This document shows, piece by piece, positions 8,758 to 17,101 of a DNA stretch of 64,000 nucleotides. Made by a program: the position numbers and the translations under genes. The notes under the pieces are model-generated. The model worked only from the letters and a program-made list of their open reading frames with translations. It made no database searches and was not told where the DNA came from. This DNA is from an uncultured Exiguobacterium sp. (GTDB lineage: Bacteria; Bacillota; Bacilli; Exiguobacteriales; Exiguobacteriaceae): contig CAJYMC010000007.1 in NCBI GenBank assembly GCA_913775715.1, forward strand, positions 310,001-374,000, in the 5' to 3' direction. Within the stretch, counting starts at the first letter, position 1; every line of letters starts with the position of its first letter.

Positions 8758-9716
8758 ATGCTGATGTTTGAAGCCATTGATGGGTCGGGGAAACGCATCC
8801 TAATTCATAGGTTTTCCATCCATACGTTGAAAACCATGTCCTTACGTTGTCCGTACTGCCTGAAGCCATTGCGCGTCAGGCAGGGACGACGACCACATTT
8901 TGCACATACTTCAGCTTGTTCAGGAGAAAGTAGCTTACATGTATCTTGGAAACGACGTATTGCAGATTCGTTGATGAATGCAGGCGTTCGCGTCGAGACT
9001 GAATGGACGATCGGACAGCGACGCTTCGACCTGTGGATCCCGGAAAAGGAAATCGGGATTGAAATTCAGCGTTCACCAATGTCGTCAGATGAATGGATCA
9101 GACGAGCAAGACTTGATGTAAGACATGGACAAACGGTACGATGGAGATTGGATTTCATTCATCCCATGGTGTCACGTTTCGTTTACAAGGATGGATGCGT
9201 CAAGCCTTCTTACAAAATGATTATTTGGACTTAATCGTCGACAATCAAATTCGACGGTTTCGACATCCGATTCCCTATACGAAACATTACATCTATTGTA
9301 CAGTTCACTCTCTCTCCTTATCCGACTTCCTTTCGACGGAACTTCCGTCATTTCCTCGGAAATTCTCAATGGCTCGCTGGCAAGGAATCGTCTTACGTTA
9401 TCGACAGCGTCCTTTCCATCCTTCTTTACCTCCACGAATGCTTAAACTTCCATTATATGAGGCAGGGTTTCATCTTCATAATCTACCGTCATCGGTTTTT
9501 CTTCCGATCAGCCACTTATTATCGTATCCCGTTCATCCTTTTGAGTTTCAAATCGCTGTCTTTTTACGGTTAAAAGGGGTCTATTCTTCTACTGCTTTAG
9601 AACAGACGGTCTGTCAATTGCTTTATCGATTAGATATTTCGTTTGAACGACCAATGATCGATTTGCTTATTACGGAATGGTTGGAGCGGATCGAGGACGC
9701 GAATCGGCTGTTCTAG
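8758..9716 (+). pseudogene. coiA: Competence protein CoiA, split by a frameshift
   Basis: CoiA is a DprA/RecA-associated nuclease-like factor of natural transformation. The first frame (8758-9234) carries the zinc-finger-like CPYC (31-34) and HFAH (47-50), then a PD-(D/E)XK core with D91 and E102-x-Q104 (IEIQRSP). The conserved continuation is found in the minus-one frame, where the FRLQGWMRQAF segment and about 170 further residues run to 9716. The shift lies within about 9142-9180; restoring one base (for example in the CCC at 9163-9165) would give one protein of about 320 residues, close to CoiA size. No canonical slippery heptamer is seen. A sequencing error or true inactivation cannot be distinguished here. 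Confidence 0.75.
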
Positions 9717-9780
9717 CAGGAGCACTTCGATTGTTTGTCGAAAAGAAAACAGGTATAACTGAATTAAAGGAGTGAGGTAA

Positions 9781-11583
9781 ATGGCAGAAGTACTAACACG
9801 TCAAGATGTTGATGTTACAGAAACTTGGAATCTAGAATCCATCTATGCAACGAACGAAGTGTGGGAAGAAGAATTCGAATCGGTGAAAGCGATGCTTCCA
9901 TTACTCGTCGAGTATAAAGGTCGTCTTGGACAGAGTGCGGAGACGCTTTATGAAGGGTTACAGTTGCGAGACGAAGTCTCAAGACGTCTTTATAAGCTCT
10001 ATACATACGCGCACATGCGTTACGACGAAAATACAGCGGATAGCTTCTATCAAGCCATGAACGACCGTGCTCGGACGCTTGCGTCGCAAATCGGAGCTAC
10101 ACTTGCATTCATGACACCAGAACTGTTAGCTGTACCGGAAGCAACGATTGAAACATACCTGAATGAGAATGCAGACCTTGGGATGTACCGTCATGCATTT
10201 GATGAATTGAATCAAGAACGCGAACACGTACTGACGGAAGCGGAAGAAGCAATTCTTGCGAAGGCAGGAGAAGTGCTCGGTCAATCCGGTACGACTTTCG
10301 GTATGCTGAATAATGCGGATTTGACATTCCCGAAAATTAAAGGGGAAGACGGTGAAGAGACAGAGTTGACACATGGTCGCTTCATTACATTCCTTGAGTC
10401 ATCTGACCGTTCCGTTCGAGAAGCCGCATTTAAAGCAATGTATGGAACGTATGCGAAATATACGAATACGCTCGCTTCGACGCTTGCTGGATCAGTTAAG
10501 AAGGACAACTTCTATGCGGATGTCCGTAAGTTCCCATCGGCACGCGCGGCAGCCTTACACGGTAATGCGATTCCTGAGTCCGTCTATGATGGATTAGTTG
10601 AAGCGGTGCACGAGCACTTACCACTGCTTCACCGCTACGTTGCCTTACGTAAACGTGTACTCGGTCTTGATGAATTACACGTATATGATATGTATACACC
10701 ACTCGTTTCTGAGGTCGAGATGAAGGTCTCTTACGAAGAAGCAAAACAATTGATGGTTGAAGGACTCGCGCCTCTTGGAGCAGAGTACAAGCACATTCTT
10801 GAAGAGGGATTGTCTGAACGTTGGGTCGATGTCCGGGAGACGCGCGGTAAACGTAGCGGGGCTTACTCTTCTGGTGCTTACGATACACAGCCGTTCATTT
10901 TGATGAACTGGCAAGATAACATCAACAACCTCTTTACACTCGCGCATGAATTCGGGCATTCCGTCCATAGTTATTACACGCGGAAATCTCAACCATATCC
11001 ATATGGCGATTATTCAATCTTCGTCGCTGAAGTCGCTTCAACGACAAATGAAGCGTTGTTAAACGACTATCTATTGAAGAAAGTGACGGATCGTAAAGAA
11101 AAACTTTATCTATTGAACAATCAACTTGAAACCTTCCGCGGTACATTGTTCCGACAAACGATGTTCGCTGAGTTCGAACATGCGATTCATGATGCGGCTC
11201 GTCTTGGACAATCGCTGACACCAGAATTCCTGACATCAACGTATTATGCTTTGAATCAAAAATACTTCGGAGAAGAGATTGTATTAGACGAAGAAATCGG
11301 TCTAGAATGGGCTCGGATTCCACATTTCTATTACAATTATTATGTCTATCAGTATGCGACAGGTATTTCTGCGGCCGCTGCCTTGACGGATCAGATTCTA
11401 GAAGAAGGAGAACCGGCTGTAGAGCGATACATCAACAATTTCTTAAAAGCGGGATCAAGTGATTATCCGATTGAAGTTTTAAAAGCTGCGGGTGTCGATA
11501 TGACAACGAAAGCACCAGTTGAAGCGGCACTGCGACAGTTTGAACGTGTCCTAGATGAATTCGAAGCTTTGTTAGCAGAGTGA
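9781..11583 (+). CDS. pepF: Oligoendopeptidase F
   Basis: 600-residue cytosolic M3B zinc peptidase that cleaves short peptides. The zinc motif HEFGH is at 389-393 with the third ligand in FVAEVAST (E417). The N-terminal helical domain and total length match PepF exactly. AAAGGAGTGAGG precedes the ATG. It follows coiA, as in Bacillus (yjbF-yjbG), and is plausibly the intracellular partner of the oligopeptide importer at the left end of the window. The RoxS-like RNA gene starts about 60 bases after its stop. Confidence 0.95.
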   Translation: MAEVLTRQDVDVTETWNLESIYATNEVWEEEFESVKAMLPLLVEYKGRLGQSAETLYEGLQLRDEVSRRLYKLYTYAHMRYDENTADSFYQAMNDRARTLASQIGATLAFMTPELLAVPEATIETYLNENADLGMYRHAFDELNQEREHVLTEAEEAILAKAGEVLGQSGTTFGMLNNADLTFPKIKGEDGEETELTHGRFITFLESSDRSVREAAFKAMYGTYAKYTNTLASTLAGSVKKDNFYADVRKFPSARAAALHGNAIPESVYDGLVEAVHEHLPLLHRYVALRKRVLGLDELHVYDMYTPLVSEVEMKVSYEEAKQLMVEGLAPLGAEYKHILEEGLSERWVDVRETRGKRSGAYSSGAYDTQPFILMNWQDNINNLFTLAHEFGHSVHSYYTRKSQPYPYGDYSIFVAEVASTTNEALLNDYLLKKVTDRKEKLYLLNNQLETFRGTLFRQTMFAEFEHAIHDAARLGQSLTPEFLTSTYYALNQKYFGEEIVLDEEIGLEWARIPHFYYNYYVYQYATGISAAAALTDQILEEGEPAVERYINNFLKAGSSDYPIEVLKAAGVDMTTKAPVEAALRQFERVLDEFEALLAE

Positions 11584-11610
11584 CATCTTTGTGACAAAGT
11601 GAACAAAGAG

Positions 11611-11639
11611 TGGAAAAGAGGAGAGACTCACGATATACT
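11611..11639 (+). promoter_or_regulatory. Candidate sigma-A promoter of the RoxS-like RNA
   Basis: TATACT (-10) at 11634-11639 with a weak -35 (TGGAAA, 11611-11616) at 17 bases. The predicted start, about 11646, falls inside a TGTGA-N6-TCACA palindrome. Confidence 0.5.
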
Positions 11640-11644
11640 TATAT

Positions 11645-11660
11645 TGTGAAGAGGGTCACA
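11645..11660. promoter_or_regulatory. Rex-like operator (TGTGA-N6-TCACA) at the small RNA start
   Basis: TGTGAAGAGGGTCACA, extended to TTGTGAA on the left, matches the core of the Rex consensus TTGTGAA-N4-TTCACAA and also the Crp/Fnr core. Its position over the predicted transcription start suits a repressor. Regulation of RoxS by Rex is, to my knowledge, established in Bacillus. Confidence 0.6.
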
Positions 11661-11740
11661 TTCCCCAATCGATTCTCTTTTTCCCCCATCCAATGGTCAA
11701 AAGAAAAAGCCTTCTCGTCATGGAGGGCTTTTTTCTTATT
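11646..11740 (+). ncRNA. roxS: RoxS/RsaE-like regulatory small RNA (candidate)
   Basis: Predicted RNA of about 90-95 nucleotides between pepF and yjbH, the same gap that holds RsaE in Staphylococcus and, as I recall, RoxS in Bacillus. Sequence support: a -10 element, a short 5' hairpin (GTGA/TCAC), two unpaired C-rich stretches (TTCCCC at 11661-11666 and TTCCCCC at 11681-11687) of the kind RsaE uses to pair with Shine-Dalgarno sequences, and a clear intrinsic terminator. In relatives this RNA represses translation of central-metabolism and respiration mRNAs. No coding potential is seen. The identity rests on position and C-rich motifs rather than on alignment. Confidence 0.65.
11705..11740 (+). 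terminator. Terminator of the RoxS-like RNA
   Basis: 11-bp stem (AAAAGCCTTCT at 11705-11715 with GGAGGGCTTTT at 11722-11732, G-T wobbles included), six-base loop, T-rich tail. Confidence 0.82.
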
Positions 11741-11754
11741 CTAAAATTAGATAC

Positions 11755-11790
11755 AAAAAAGGACAGTGAAGTGAACCTCACTGTCTTTTT
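11755..11790 (-). terminator. Terminator of yjbH
   Basis: Stem GACAGTGA/TCACTGTC flanked by A and T runs; on the minus strand it ends in TTTTTT directly after the yjbH stop. Confidence 0.82.
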
Positions 11791-11800
11791 CATCGTTTTA

Positions 11801-12592
11801 TCATGCATGTGCCGAATCTTTTAAATGACGCCATACTTTTCCATCACAGTATGATAGAGAAGCACATTTTTGTTGCAAGACGAGTTTTTTTAATTCGTGT
11901 TCAATCTGGGATTCAGGAGCGTCATAAATAAAGGCGATTTCAGCCGTAGTTGCTGTTTCATACCGTCTCAAGAATTGTTCAAGTGGTGGCTTTGGTTGTT
12001 TTTCAATCGTATGATCTAGCAATTCACTTAAGATCGAGACATAGACCAAATACTCATAAGGACCTTCTGCCTTAATGGCTTCCTCATCTCCGACGAAAGC
12101 GAGTGTCGGAAGAATTCGGACATCCCATTCTGTGACCAGTTCAGTCTCTTTCTCGAGCATTTGCTGAATCGTATCCGATGAGACATCACGATGGAATTCA
12201 TCTAAATCCAAACCATACTCTGTCAGTGCTTCTGCTAATCGCATCAATGATGGACGGCTGTAAGCACTCTCTCCTTCAACATTATGAAGCATTCGAAGGC
12301 GTCGCATGAATCGCATACCAAACGTTTTTCCTTGAAGTTCGATGGCTTTTAGGATGACAAGTGGTGACATGTCGCATGCTGAACGTGAAGGAGCGCATGG
12401 AATCGTGGCAATCGTCCGGAGACGAAAGAGATGACCATATTCTAGCTCTAATTTCTTGAGAACGGGTATCAACCGTAAACCATCCGTTTGTGTCACATCT
12501 AGAAAATGATAGATTTCCAGAGGTTTCGTCGGTTGTTGAATCGATGGTTCGTCCAATGAACAATAAGATCCGTTGCATTGTGCGTGTTCCAT
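11801..12592 (-). CDS. spxH: ClpXP adaptor YjbH (SpxH)
   Basis: 263-residue DsbA/thioredoxin-like adaptor that binds Spx and delivers it to ClpXP. Visible are the N-terminal His/Cys-rich segment (EHAQCNGSYCSL), the thioredoxin-like start (LEIYHFLDVTQTDG), the insert helical region, and a predicted C-terminal helical domain. The N-terminal cysteines fit the zinc-binding segment known in the family. It is transcribed opposite to spx and pepF. yjbK lies upstream on the same strand but is separated by a probable terminator. Confidence 0.88.
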   Translation of the reverse strand: MEHAQCNGSYCSLDEPSIQQPTKPLEIYHFLDVTQTDGLRLIPVLKKLELEYGHLFRLRTIATIPCAPSRSACDMSPLVILKAIELQGKTFGMRFMRRLRMLHNVEGESAYSRPSLMRLAEALTEYGLDLDEFHRDVSSDTIQQMLEKETELVTEWDVRILPTLAFVGDEEAIKAEGPYEYLVYVSILSELLDHTIEKQPKPPLEQFLRRYETATTAEIAFIYDAPESQIEHELKKLVLQQKCASLSYCDGKVWRHLKDSAHA

Positions 12593-12636
12593 CCGTTCAC
12601 CCCTTCCTGTTGTTATCGTTACCCTATTTTAGCAAC

Positions 12637-12665
12637 GAAAAAAAAGAAAGAGCAAAGGTTTTGCT
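12637..12665 (-). terminator. Probable terminator between yjbK and yjbH
   Basis: On the minus strand AGCAAA-ACC-TTTGCT is followed by a long T tract. The stem is only 6 bp, so termination may be partial. Confidence 0.5.
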
Positions 12666-12686
12666 TGTTCAGTCCTACACGAAAAT

Positions 12687-13268
12687 TCAAGTAAGCGCTT
12701 TACGTTCCATGAAACGGACGATTTTATTTTTTGTTTCGCGCTGTGGAATATCGTGTTCTGAAAGAAGTCGCTCGAAATCCTTTTGCCCTTGTTCGAAGTT
12801 GCTGACCTCAAATTCTAACTCGTAATCCGTATGTCCGAGATAGCGACTTTTATCAAGGACGAGCAACCCTTCCGGCAGCGTCGTCTCAATCCGTTCAGTC
12901 TCCAAACGTCCTAAATGCTCCAAAGAACCCTGTAAGTCAAAAGATGACAACTGTTGATTCATCTCATCGGAGTGAATCAGACCGTATTTAAATAAGTCCT
13001 CTGCTTCACTTGCGGATAACGTGACATGTGTTTCAAGTAATCCGTTTTCATGAGGTTGCTTTAATGTAAGGACGAGTCCTTGTTTTTTTTCACGAATCCG
13101 TAAGGCAGCACCTTTTTTTCGAAGTTCGAAATCCGGCGTATCAAAATAATCATTTGCTTGCCAAATGGGTTGTTTAGTTGACGCATAATGGGTAAATAAC
13201 GATAGATATTCTTGTTCAGACAATAAGTTCTTGAATTCGATTTCCAATTCTTGTCTAATCGGAATCAC
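12687..13268 (-). CDS. yjbK: CYTH-domain protein YjbK
   Basis: 193-residue CYTH (triphosphate tunnel metalloenzyme) family protein. The signature ELEIEFKN near the N-terminus, the basic strands ALRIREKKQGLVLTLKQP and the later acidic strand DYELEFEVSNF fit a beta-barrel that binds triphosphate substrates such as inorganic triphosphate; the physiological role is unknown. It sits beside the (p)ppGpp synthetase yjbM, as in Bacillus. The GTG at 13268 has its AAAGG site only one base away. An ATT at 13259 has better spacing and would give MRQELEIEF, so the true start is uncertain. Confidence 0.85.
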   Translation of the reverse strand: MIPIRQELEIEFKNLLSEQEYLSLFTHYASTKQPIWQANDYFDTPDFELRKKGAALRIREKKQGLVLTLKQPHENGLLETHVTLSASEAEDLFKYGLIHSDEMNQQLSSFDLQGSLEHLGRLETERIETTLPEGLLVLDKSRYLGHTDYELEFEVSNFEQGQKDFERLLSEHDIPQRETKNKIVRFMERKALT

Positions 13269-13364
13269 GCCTTTCTAGTTGAATGTCTGAAAATATGATA
13301 ACATGAATGAGGTAGGAACAGGCACTGAACCAATACTATTCGATTAAAAGTGGTGACAAATCAG

Positions 13365-14009
13365 ATGACAAAAGAAAATTGGGATTTATTTCTTGCACCG
13401 TATCAAATCGCGGTCGATGAGTTGAAAGTTAAGCTAAAAGCGATTCGTAAACAATTTCAGCAACGGGGAGAGCATTCACCGATTGAATTTGTCACAGGAC
13501 GGGTCAAACCTGTAAAAAGTATTCTTCAAAAAGCGGAACGAAAAGCCATTGCGCGTGAATCATTAGAACAAGATATGCAGGATATCGCCGGATTACGCAT
13601 CATGTGTCAATTCGTCGATGATATCATCCATGTCCTTGAGCTGTTGCGTTCGCGCGGTGATTTTAAAATCGTCGAGGAACGGAACTACATCACGCAAAAG
13701 AAGGATAGTGGTTATCGGTCGTATCACGTCATCATTGCCTATCCGGTACAAACGATCGAAGGTGAAGTCCCGACACTAGTCGAGATTCAAATTCGGACGC
13801 TCGCGATGAATTTTTGGGCGACGATCGAACACTCCTTGAATTACAAGTACCAAGGGAATATTCCGGAAGAGACGCGTGAGCGGTTAAGACGAGCGGCAGA
13901 AGCGGCATTTTTGCTTGATGCGGAGATGAGTCAATTGAAGGTAGAAATCCAAGACGCACAACTCGTCTTTCAACGCGACGCCAAGGCGTCTGAACGATTA
14001 AAAGAGTAG
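13365..14009 (+). CDS. yjbM: Small alarmone synthetase YjbM (RelQ/SAS1)
   Basis: 214-residue single-domain (p)ppGpp synthetase lacking hydrolase and TGS/ACT domains. The nucleotide-binding segment (FVTGRVKPVKSIL), the catalytic QDIAGLRIMCQFVDDI, and VEIQIRTLAMNFWATIEHSL are intact. RelQ enzymes form tetramers. The ATG at 13365 is chosen since GGTGA lies ten bases upstream and Bacillus YjbM starts at the corresponding residue; the in-frame GTGs at 13350 and 13353 are possible. It is followed ten bases later by nadK and then the pseudouridine synthase, a conserved trio. Confidence 0.93.
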   Translation: MTKENWDLFLAPYQIAVDELKVKLKAIRKQFQQRGEHSPIEFVTGRVKPVKSILQKAERKAIARESLEQDMQDIAGLRIMCQFVDDIIHVLELLRSRGDFKIVEERNYITQKKDSGYRSYHVIIAYPVQTIEGEVPTLVEIQIRTLAMNFWATIEHSLNYKYQGNIPEETRERLRRAAEAAFLLDAEMSQLKVEIQDAQLVFQRDAKASERLKE

Positions 14010-14019
14010 GGGGATGACC

Positions 14020-14823
14020 ATGCGTTTTGCAATCACGGCTCGTGATGATGAGCGTTCTCATGCGCTAAAACAACAACTCGAGCAGGCATTGACGGATCGG
14101 GGATGTGTCCTTGATGTCAGTCAACCGGAAATCGTCGTCTCAATCGGGGGAGACGGGACGATGTTACAAGCGTTCCATTCGTATCTCGATCAAGTAGAGA
14201 CGATTACCCTTGTTGGGATTCATACAGGGCACCTTGGTTTTTATGCGGATTGGCGTCCTGAAGAGATGAAAGAGTTGATTGATCATATCGCGAAGCAGGA
14301 TTTAGCGACGGTTGAATACCCGCTGCTTGAACTATCGATTGATTATGCGGATGGTTCGCACAATCAACTGCTCGCTTTAAACGAATGTACGATCAAAAGC
14401 TTTAATCAAACGCTCGTTTGCGATTTGTCGATTCGGGGCGACTATTTCGAGACATTCCGAGGTGACGGGCTGTGTGTATCGACACCGTCTGGTTCGACAG
14501 CGTACAATAAGGCGCTCGGTGGAGCAATCGTCCATCCGGCGCTCGAAGCGATTCAAATCACAGAGATGGCTTCGATCAATAATCGTGTTTACCGGACGAT
14601 CGGCTCACCGATGTTGTTACCGAAACATCACGATGTCGAAATCCGTCCCGTCAATCCGATTGATTTTCAGATGACCTATGATCACTATGCTTCGATTGTC
14701 CATCAAAATGTGACATCGATTCGGTGTCGGGTCTCGGATAAAAAAGTGAAATTTGCTCGTTTTCGTTCTTTCCCGTTCTGGCAACGGGTTCGGGAATCTT
14801 TCCTGGCAGACGAAAGACGTTAA
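14020..14823 (+). CDS. nadK: NAD kinase
   Basis: 267-residue enzyme phosphorylating NAD to NADP. The GGDGT motif is at 43-47, followed by ALNECTIKS, the glycine-rich STPSGSTAYNKALGG and the C-terminal FARFRSFPFW. Length matches Bacillus NadF (266). The ATG at 14020 is used because the GGGGG ribosome site lies directly in front of the alternative ATG at 14014, which would leave no spacing. It belongs to the yjbM-nadK-yjbO unit. Confidence 0.95.
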   Translation: MRFAITARDDERSHALKQQLEQALTDRGCVLDVSQPEIVVSIGGDGTMLQAFHSYLDQVETITLVGIHTGHLGFYADWRPEEMKELIDHIAKQDLATVEYPLLELSIDYADGSHNQLLALNECTIKSFNQTLVCDLSIRGDYFETFRGDGLCVSTPSGSTAYNKALGGAIVHPALEAIQITEMASINNRVYRTIGSPMLLPKHHDVEIRPVNPIDFQMTYDHYASIVHQNVTSIRCRVSDKKVKFARFRSFPFWQRVRESFLADERR

Positions 14824-14848
14824 TGTAGCACGTAAAGGAAATGGAAAC

Positions 14849-15733
14849 ATGAATGGATTTCAGATACAACAGACGGTTACTGACATCGAGGATGGCTGGC
14901 GCGTCAGTCATTTTTGTACAACACGCTTAGGTATCTCACGAAAAATGTTAGTATCGATCAAAAATCATGGAGATATCACGCGAAACGGTCAGCATGTCAA
15001 TGTCCATGATATTTTGTATGCGAACGATCATGTCCATGTATTCTTCCCGGAAGAGAAACCTGCGCCGGATATGATAGCGACTGAAGGGGAGCTCGATATC
15101 CTGTTTGAAGATGACTGGCTACTCGTCGTCAATAAACCACCCGGTATGGCATCAATCCCTTCACGATTGCATCCGGAACACTCCTTGTCGAATTATGTTC
15201 TTGGTTATTATCGAAAACAAAGCATTCCGTACGCGATTCATATCGTCAATCGACTCGATCGTGACACAAGTGGTCTCGTCGTATTCGCGAAACACGGCCT
15301 TGCTCATCACCGAATGAGTCTCATGCAACAATCAAACGAATTAGAACGGCACTATTTAGCCTATGCACCAGGACATGTACCGGTACAAACAATTGATCAG
15401 CCAATCGGTCAAACCGATCATTCCTTCATGGAACGAATGGTACGATCAGATGGGCAACGGGCCATTACACATATTTTGAATAGTCGTCTGGTTCAAGCCT
15501 TTGATCGAGAGTTTTCGGTGCTCGATATTCGGTTAGAGACAGGGCGGACACATCAAATTCGTGTCCATCTTGCCTTTTTAGGACATCCTTTGATTGGTGA
15601 TACGATGTATCAGGGGGAACCGTTACTACCGCGTCAGGCACTTCATAGCGCGTCAGCGACGTTCCTTCATCCTGCGACAGGAGAGCGGGTCCGATTTGAA
15701 GCACCGCTACCCGAGGATCTTCGATTGGAATAA
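14849..15733 (+). CDS. RluA-family pseudouridine synthase
   Basis: 294-residue RNA pseudouridine synthase, orthologous by position to Bacillus YjbO. It has a short N-terminal S4-like region (about 10-65), then the catalytic domain with RLDRDTSG at 135-142 (catalytic Asp137) and the conserved RTHQIRVHLAFLGHPLIGD. The target uridine (23S rRNA or tRNA) is not determined. The start is set by AAAGGAA at 14834-14840; a longer in-frame extension overlapping nadK lacks a ribosome site. It is the last gene of its unit. Confidence 0.9.
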   Translation: MNGFQIQQTVTDIEDGWRVSHFCTTRLGISRKMLVSIKNHGDITRNGQHVNVHDILYANDHVHVFFPEEKPAPDMIATEGELDILFEDDWLLVVNKPPGMASIPSRLHPEHSLSNYVLGYYRKQSIPYAIHIVNRLDRDTSGLVVFAKHGLAHHRMSLMQQSNELERHYLAYAPGHVPVQTIDQPIGQTDHSFMERMVRSDGQRAITHILNSRLVQAFDREFSVLDIRLETGRTHQIRVHLAFLGHPLIGDTMYQGEPLLPRQALHSASATFLHPATGERVRFEAPLPEDLRLE

Positions 15734-15740
15734 TGGATAT

Positions 15741-15781
15741 ACGATAAAAGGCAGTGGACTTAATCCACTGCCTTTTATCGT
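15741..15781. terminator. Bidirectional terminator between yjbO and rodA
   Basis: Perfect 18-bp stem (15741-15758 with 15764-15781), five-base loop, located between convergent genes. Confidence 0.9.
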
Positions 15782-15787
15782 ATGCGA

Positions 15788-16957
15788 TTAATCTTCATCA
15801 AACATGGAAATCCGTGATTGAGAAGCGATTGCCATGATTAATCCTAAACCGACGAGGTTTACGATCATCGTCGATCCACCATAACTGATGAATGGTAGAG
15901 GAAGACCTGTGATCGGTAAAACACCGATCGTCATCCCGATGTTTTGGAAGATTTGGAACGTGAACATCGCGACATATCCTGTCACGATATATGTACCAAA
16001 TGGATCCGCCGTCTCAAGAGCGATTTGAATCAAGCGGTAGACGAACAGGAATAAGACGATCAATACGATGGCAGCCCCAATGAAACCATAGTGTGAGGCG
16101 ATCGTCGTAAAGATGAAGTCCGTATGCAATTCCGGAACGAATACTTGCAGTTTCCCGTATCCAACACCAAACATTTGACCAGAACCTGTTGCATTGATTG
16201 CTTGGACGAGCTGATACGATAGGTCATCCGCATATTCAAAAGGTTGCAACCAAGCCATGATCCGGTTCATCGCGTGACCCGGGAAAAACGTTGCGAGTAA
16301 GTCGTTGTGGAAATAAAACAGGTAGAAGAAGATGATGACAGAACCTGCGAACAGTGCAAACATCGTCAAGAGCCATTTCCAGTTCAGTCCGGATAATAAC
16401 ATGGCACACGCAAGAATGACACACAAGATCAAACCGATTCCTAAATCGGGTTGGATGATGATGAGTCCAAGTGGTAAAGCTGTGACAACGACCATCTTGA
16501 TGAGTAATAAAAGATCGCGTTCATGCTGGACATACCTAGCGTTATGTTCTGAAATGACGGCAGCAAGAGAGACGATCAAGAAGAACTTCATGAACTCAGC
16601 CGGTTGAACGGTTCCGATGACAGGGAATTGATACCATCCGTACGCCCCTTTGATTTCGGTAACGATTGGAGTGTTCCGAAGAACAACAAGACCAATCAAT
16701 GATATGATACCTGCTCCATATAAATACCAGTGGAATCGCTTCAATTGTTCGTAATCAATAAAAATGACGACGGACAATGCCATGAAGCCGATAACATACC
16801 ATTGAACTTGTTTGGCAGAGAAGTTGATGGCACTGATGGCACCTTTAAGTGAAGGTTGAGCCGTATAGATGGCGATGACACTGATGACCATCAGACAGGC
16901 GAGTAAAAAAAGCAACGTATGGTCATAACGTTGTGTAAATGATTTGAATCGATTCAT
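15788..16957 (-). CDS. rodA: SEDS peptidoglycan glycosyltransferase, RodA type
   Basis: 389-residue polytopic membrane protein of the FtsW/RodA/SpoVE family with about ten hydrophobic segments. SEDS motifs seen are the PSLKGA-type start, GAYGWYQFPVIGTVQPAEFMKFF, QPDLGIGL, ELHTDFIFT and the end LPFISYGGSTMIVNLVGLGL. These proteins polymerise lipid II with a class B PBP partner. RodA (elongation) is favoured because a clear FtsW is encoded beside pycA at 55.8 kb. The ATG at 16957 (AGTAGGG five bases before) is preferred over the GTG at 16978. Confidence 0.86.
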   Translation of the reverse strand: MNRFKSFTQRYDHTLLFLLACLMVISVIAIYTAQPSLKGAISAINFSAKQVQWYVIGFMALSVVIFIDYEQLKRFHWYLYGAGIISLIGLVVLRNTPIVTEIKGAYGWYQFPVIGTVQPAEFMKFFLIVSLAAVISEHNARYVQHERDLLLLIKMVVVTALPLGLIIIQPDLGIGLILCVILACAMLLSGLNWKWLLTMFALFAGSVIIFFYLFYFHNDLLATFFPGHAMNRIMAWLQPFEYADDLSYQLVQAINATGSGQMFGVGYGKLQVFVPELHTDFIFTTIASHYGFIGAAIVLIVLFLFVYRLIQIALETADPFGTYIVTGYVAMFTFQIFQNIGMTIGVLPITGLPLPFISYGGSTMIVNLVGLGLIMAIASQSRISMFDED

Positions 16958-17066
16958 TTCATCCCTACTTTCTATCACTTTCTATATTACCGTAATTTAT
17001 CAAATCCGCAATATCAAGAGCGATGGTTGACAGAAGCGTTACGTTTTTGTAACCTGAAGATAGGTT

Positions 17067-17084
17067 TTATTACCAGGTACTAAT
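17067..17084. promoter_or_regulatory. FapR-type operator upstream of fabI
   Basis: TTATTACCAGGTACTAAT; its reverse complement closely matches the FapR consensus TTAGTACCTGRTACTAA. FapR represses fatty-acid genes, including fabI, and is released by malonyl-CoA. It lies 18 bases before the start codon. Confidence 0.75.
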
Positions 17085-17101
17085 TCAAGGGGGACTTTAT
17101 C

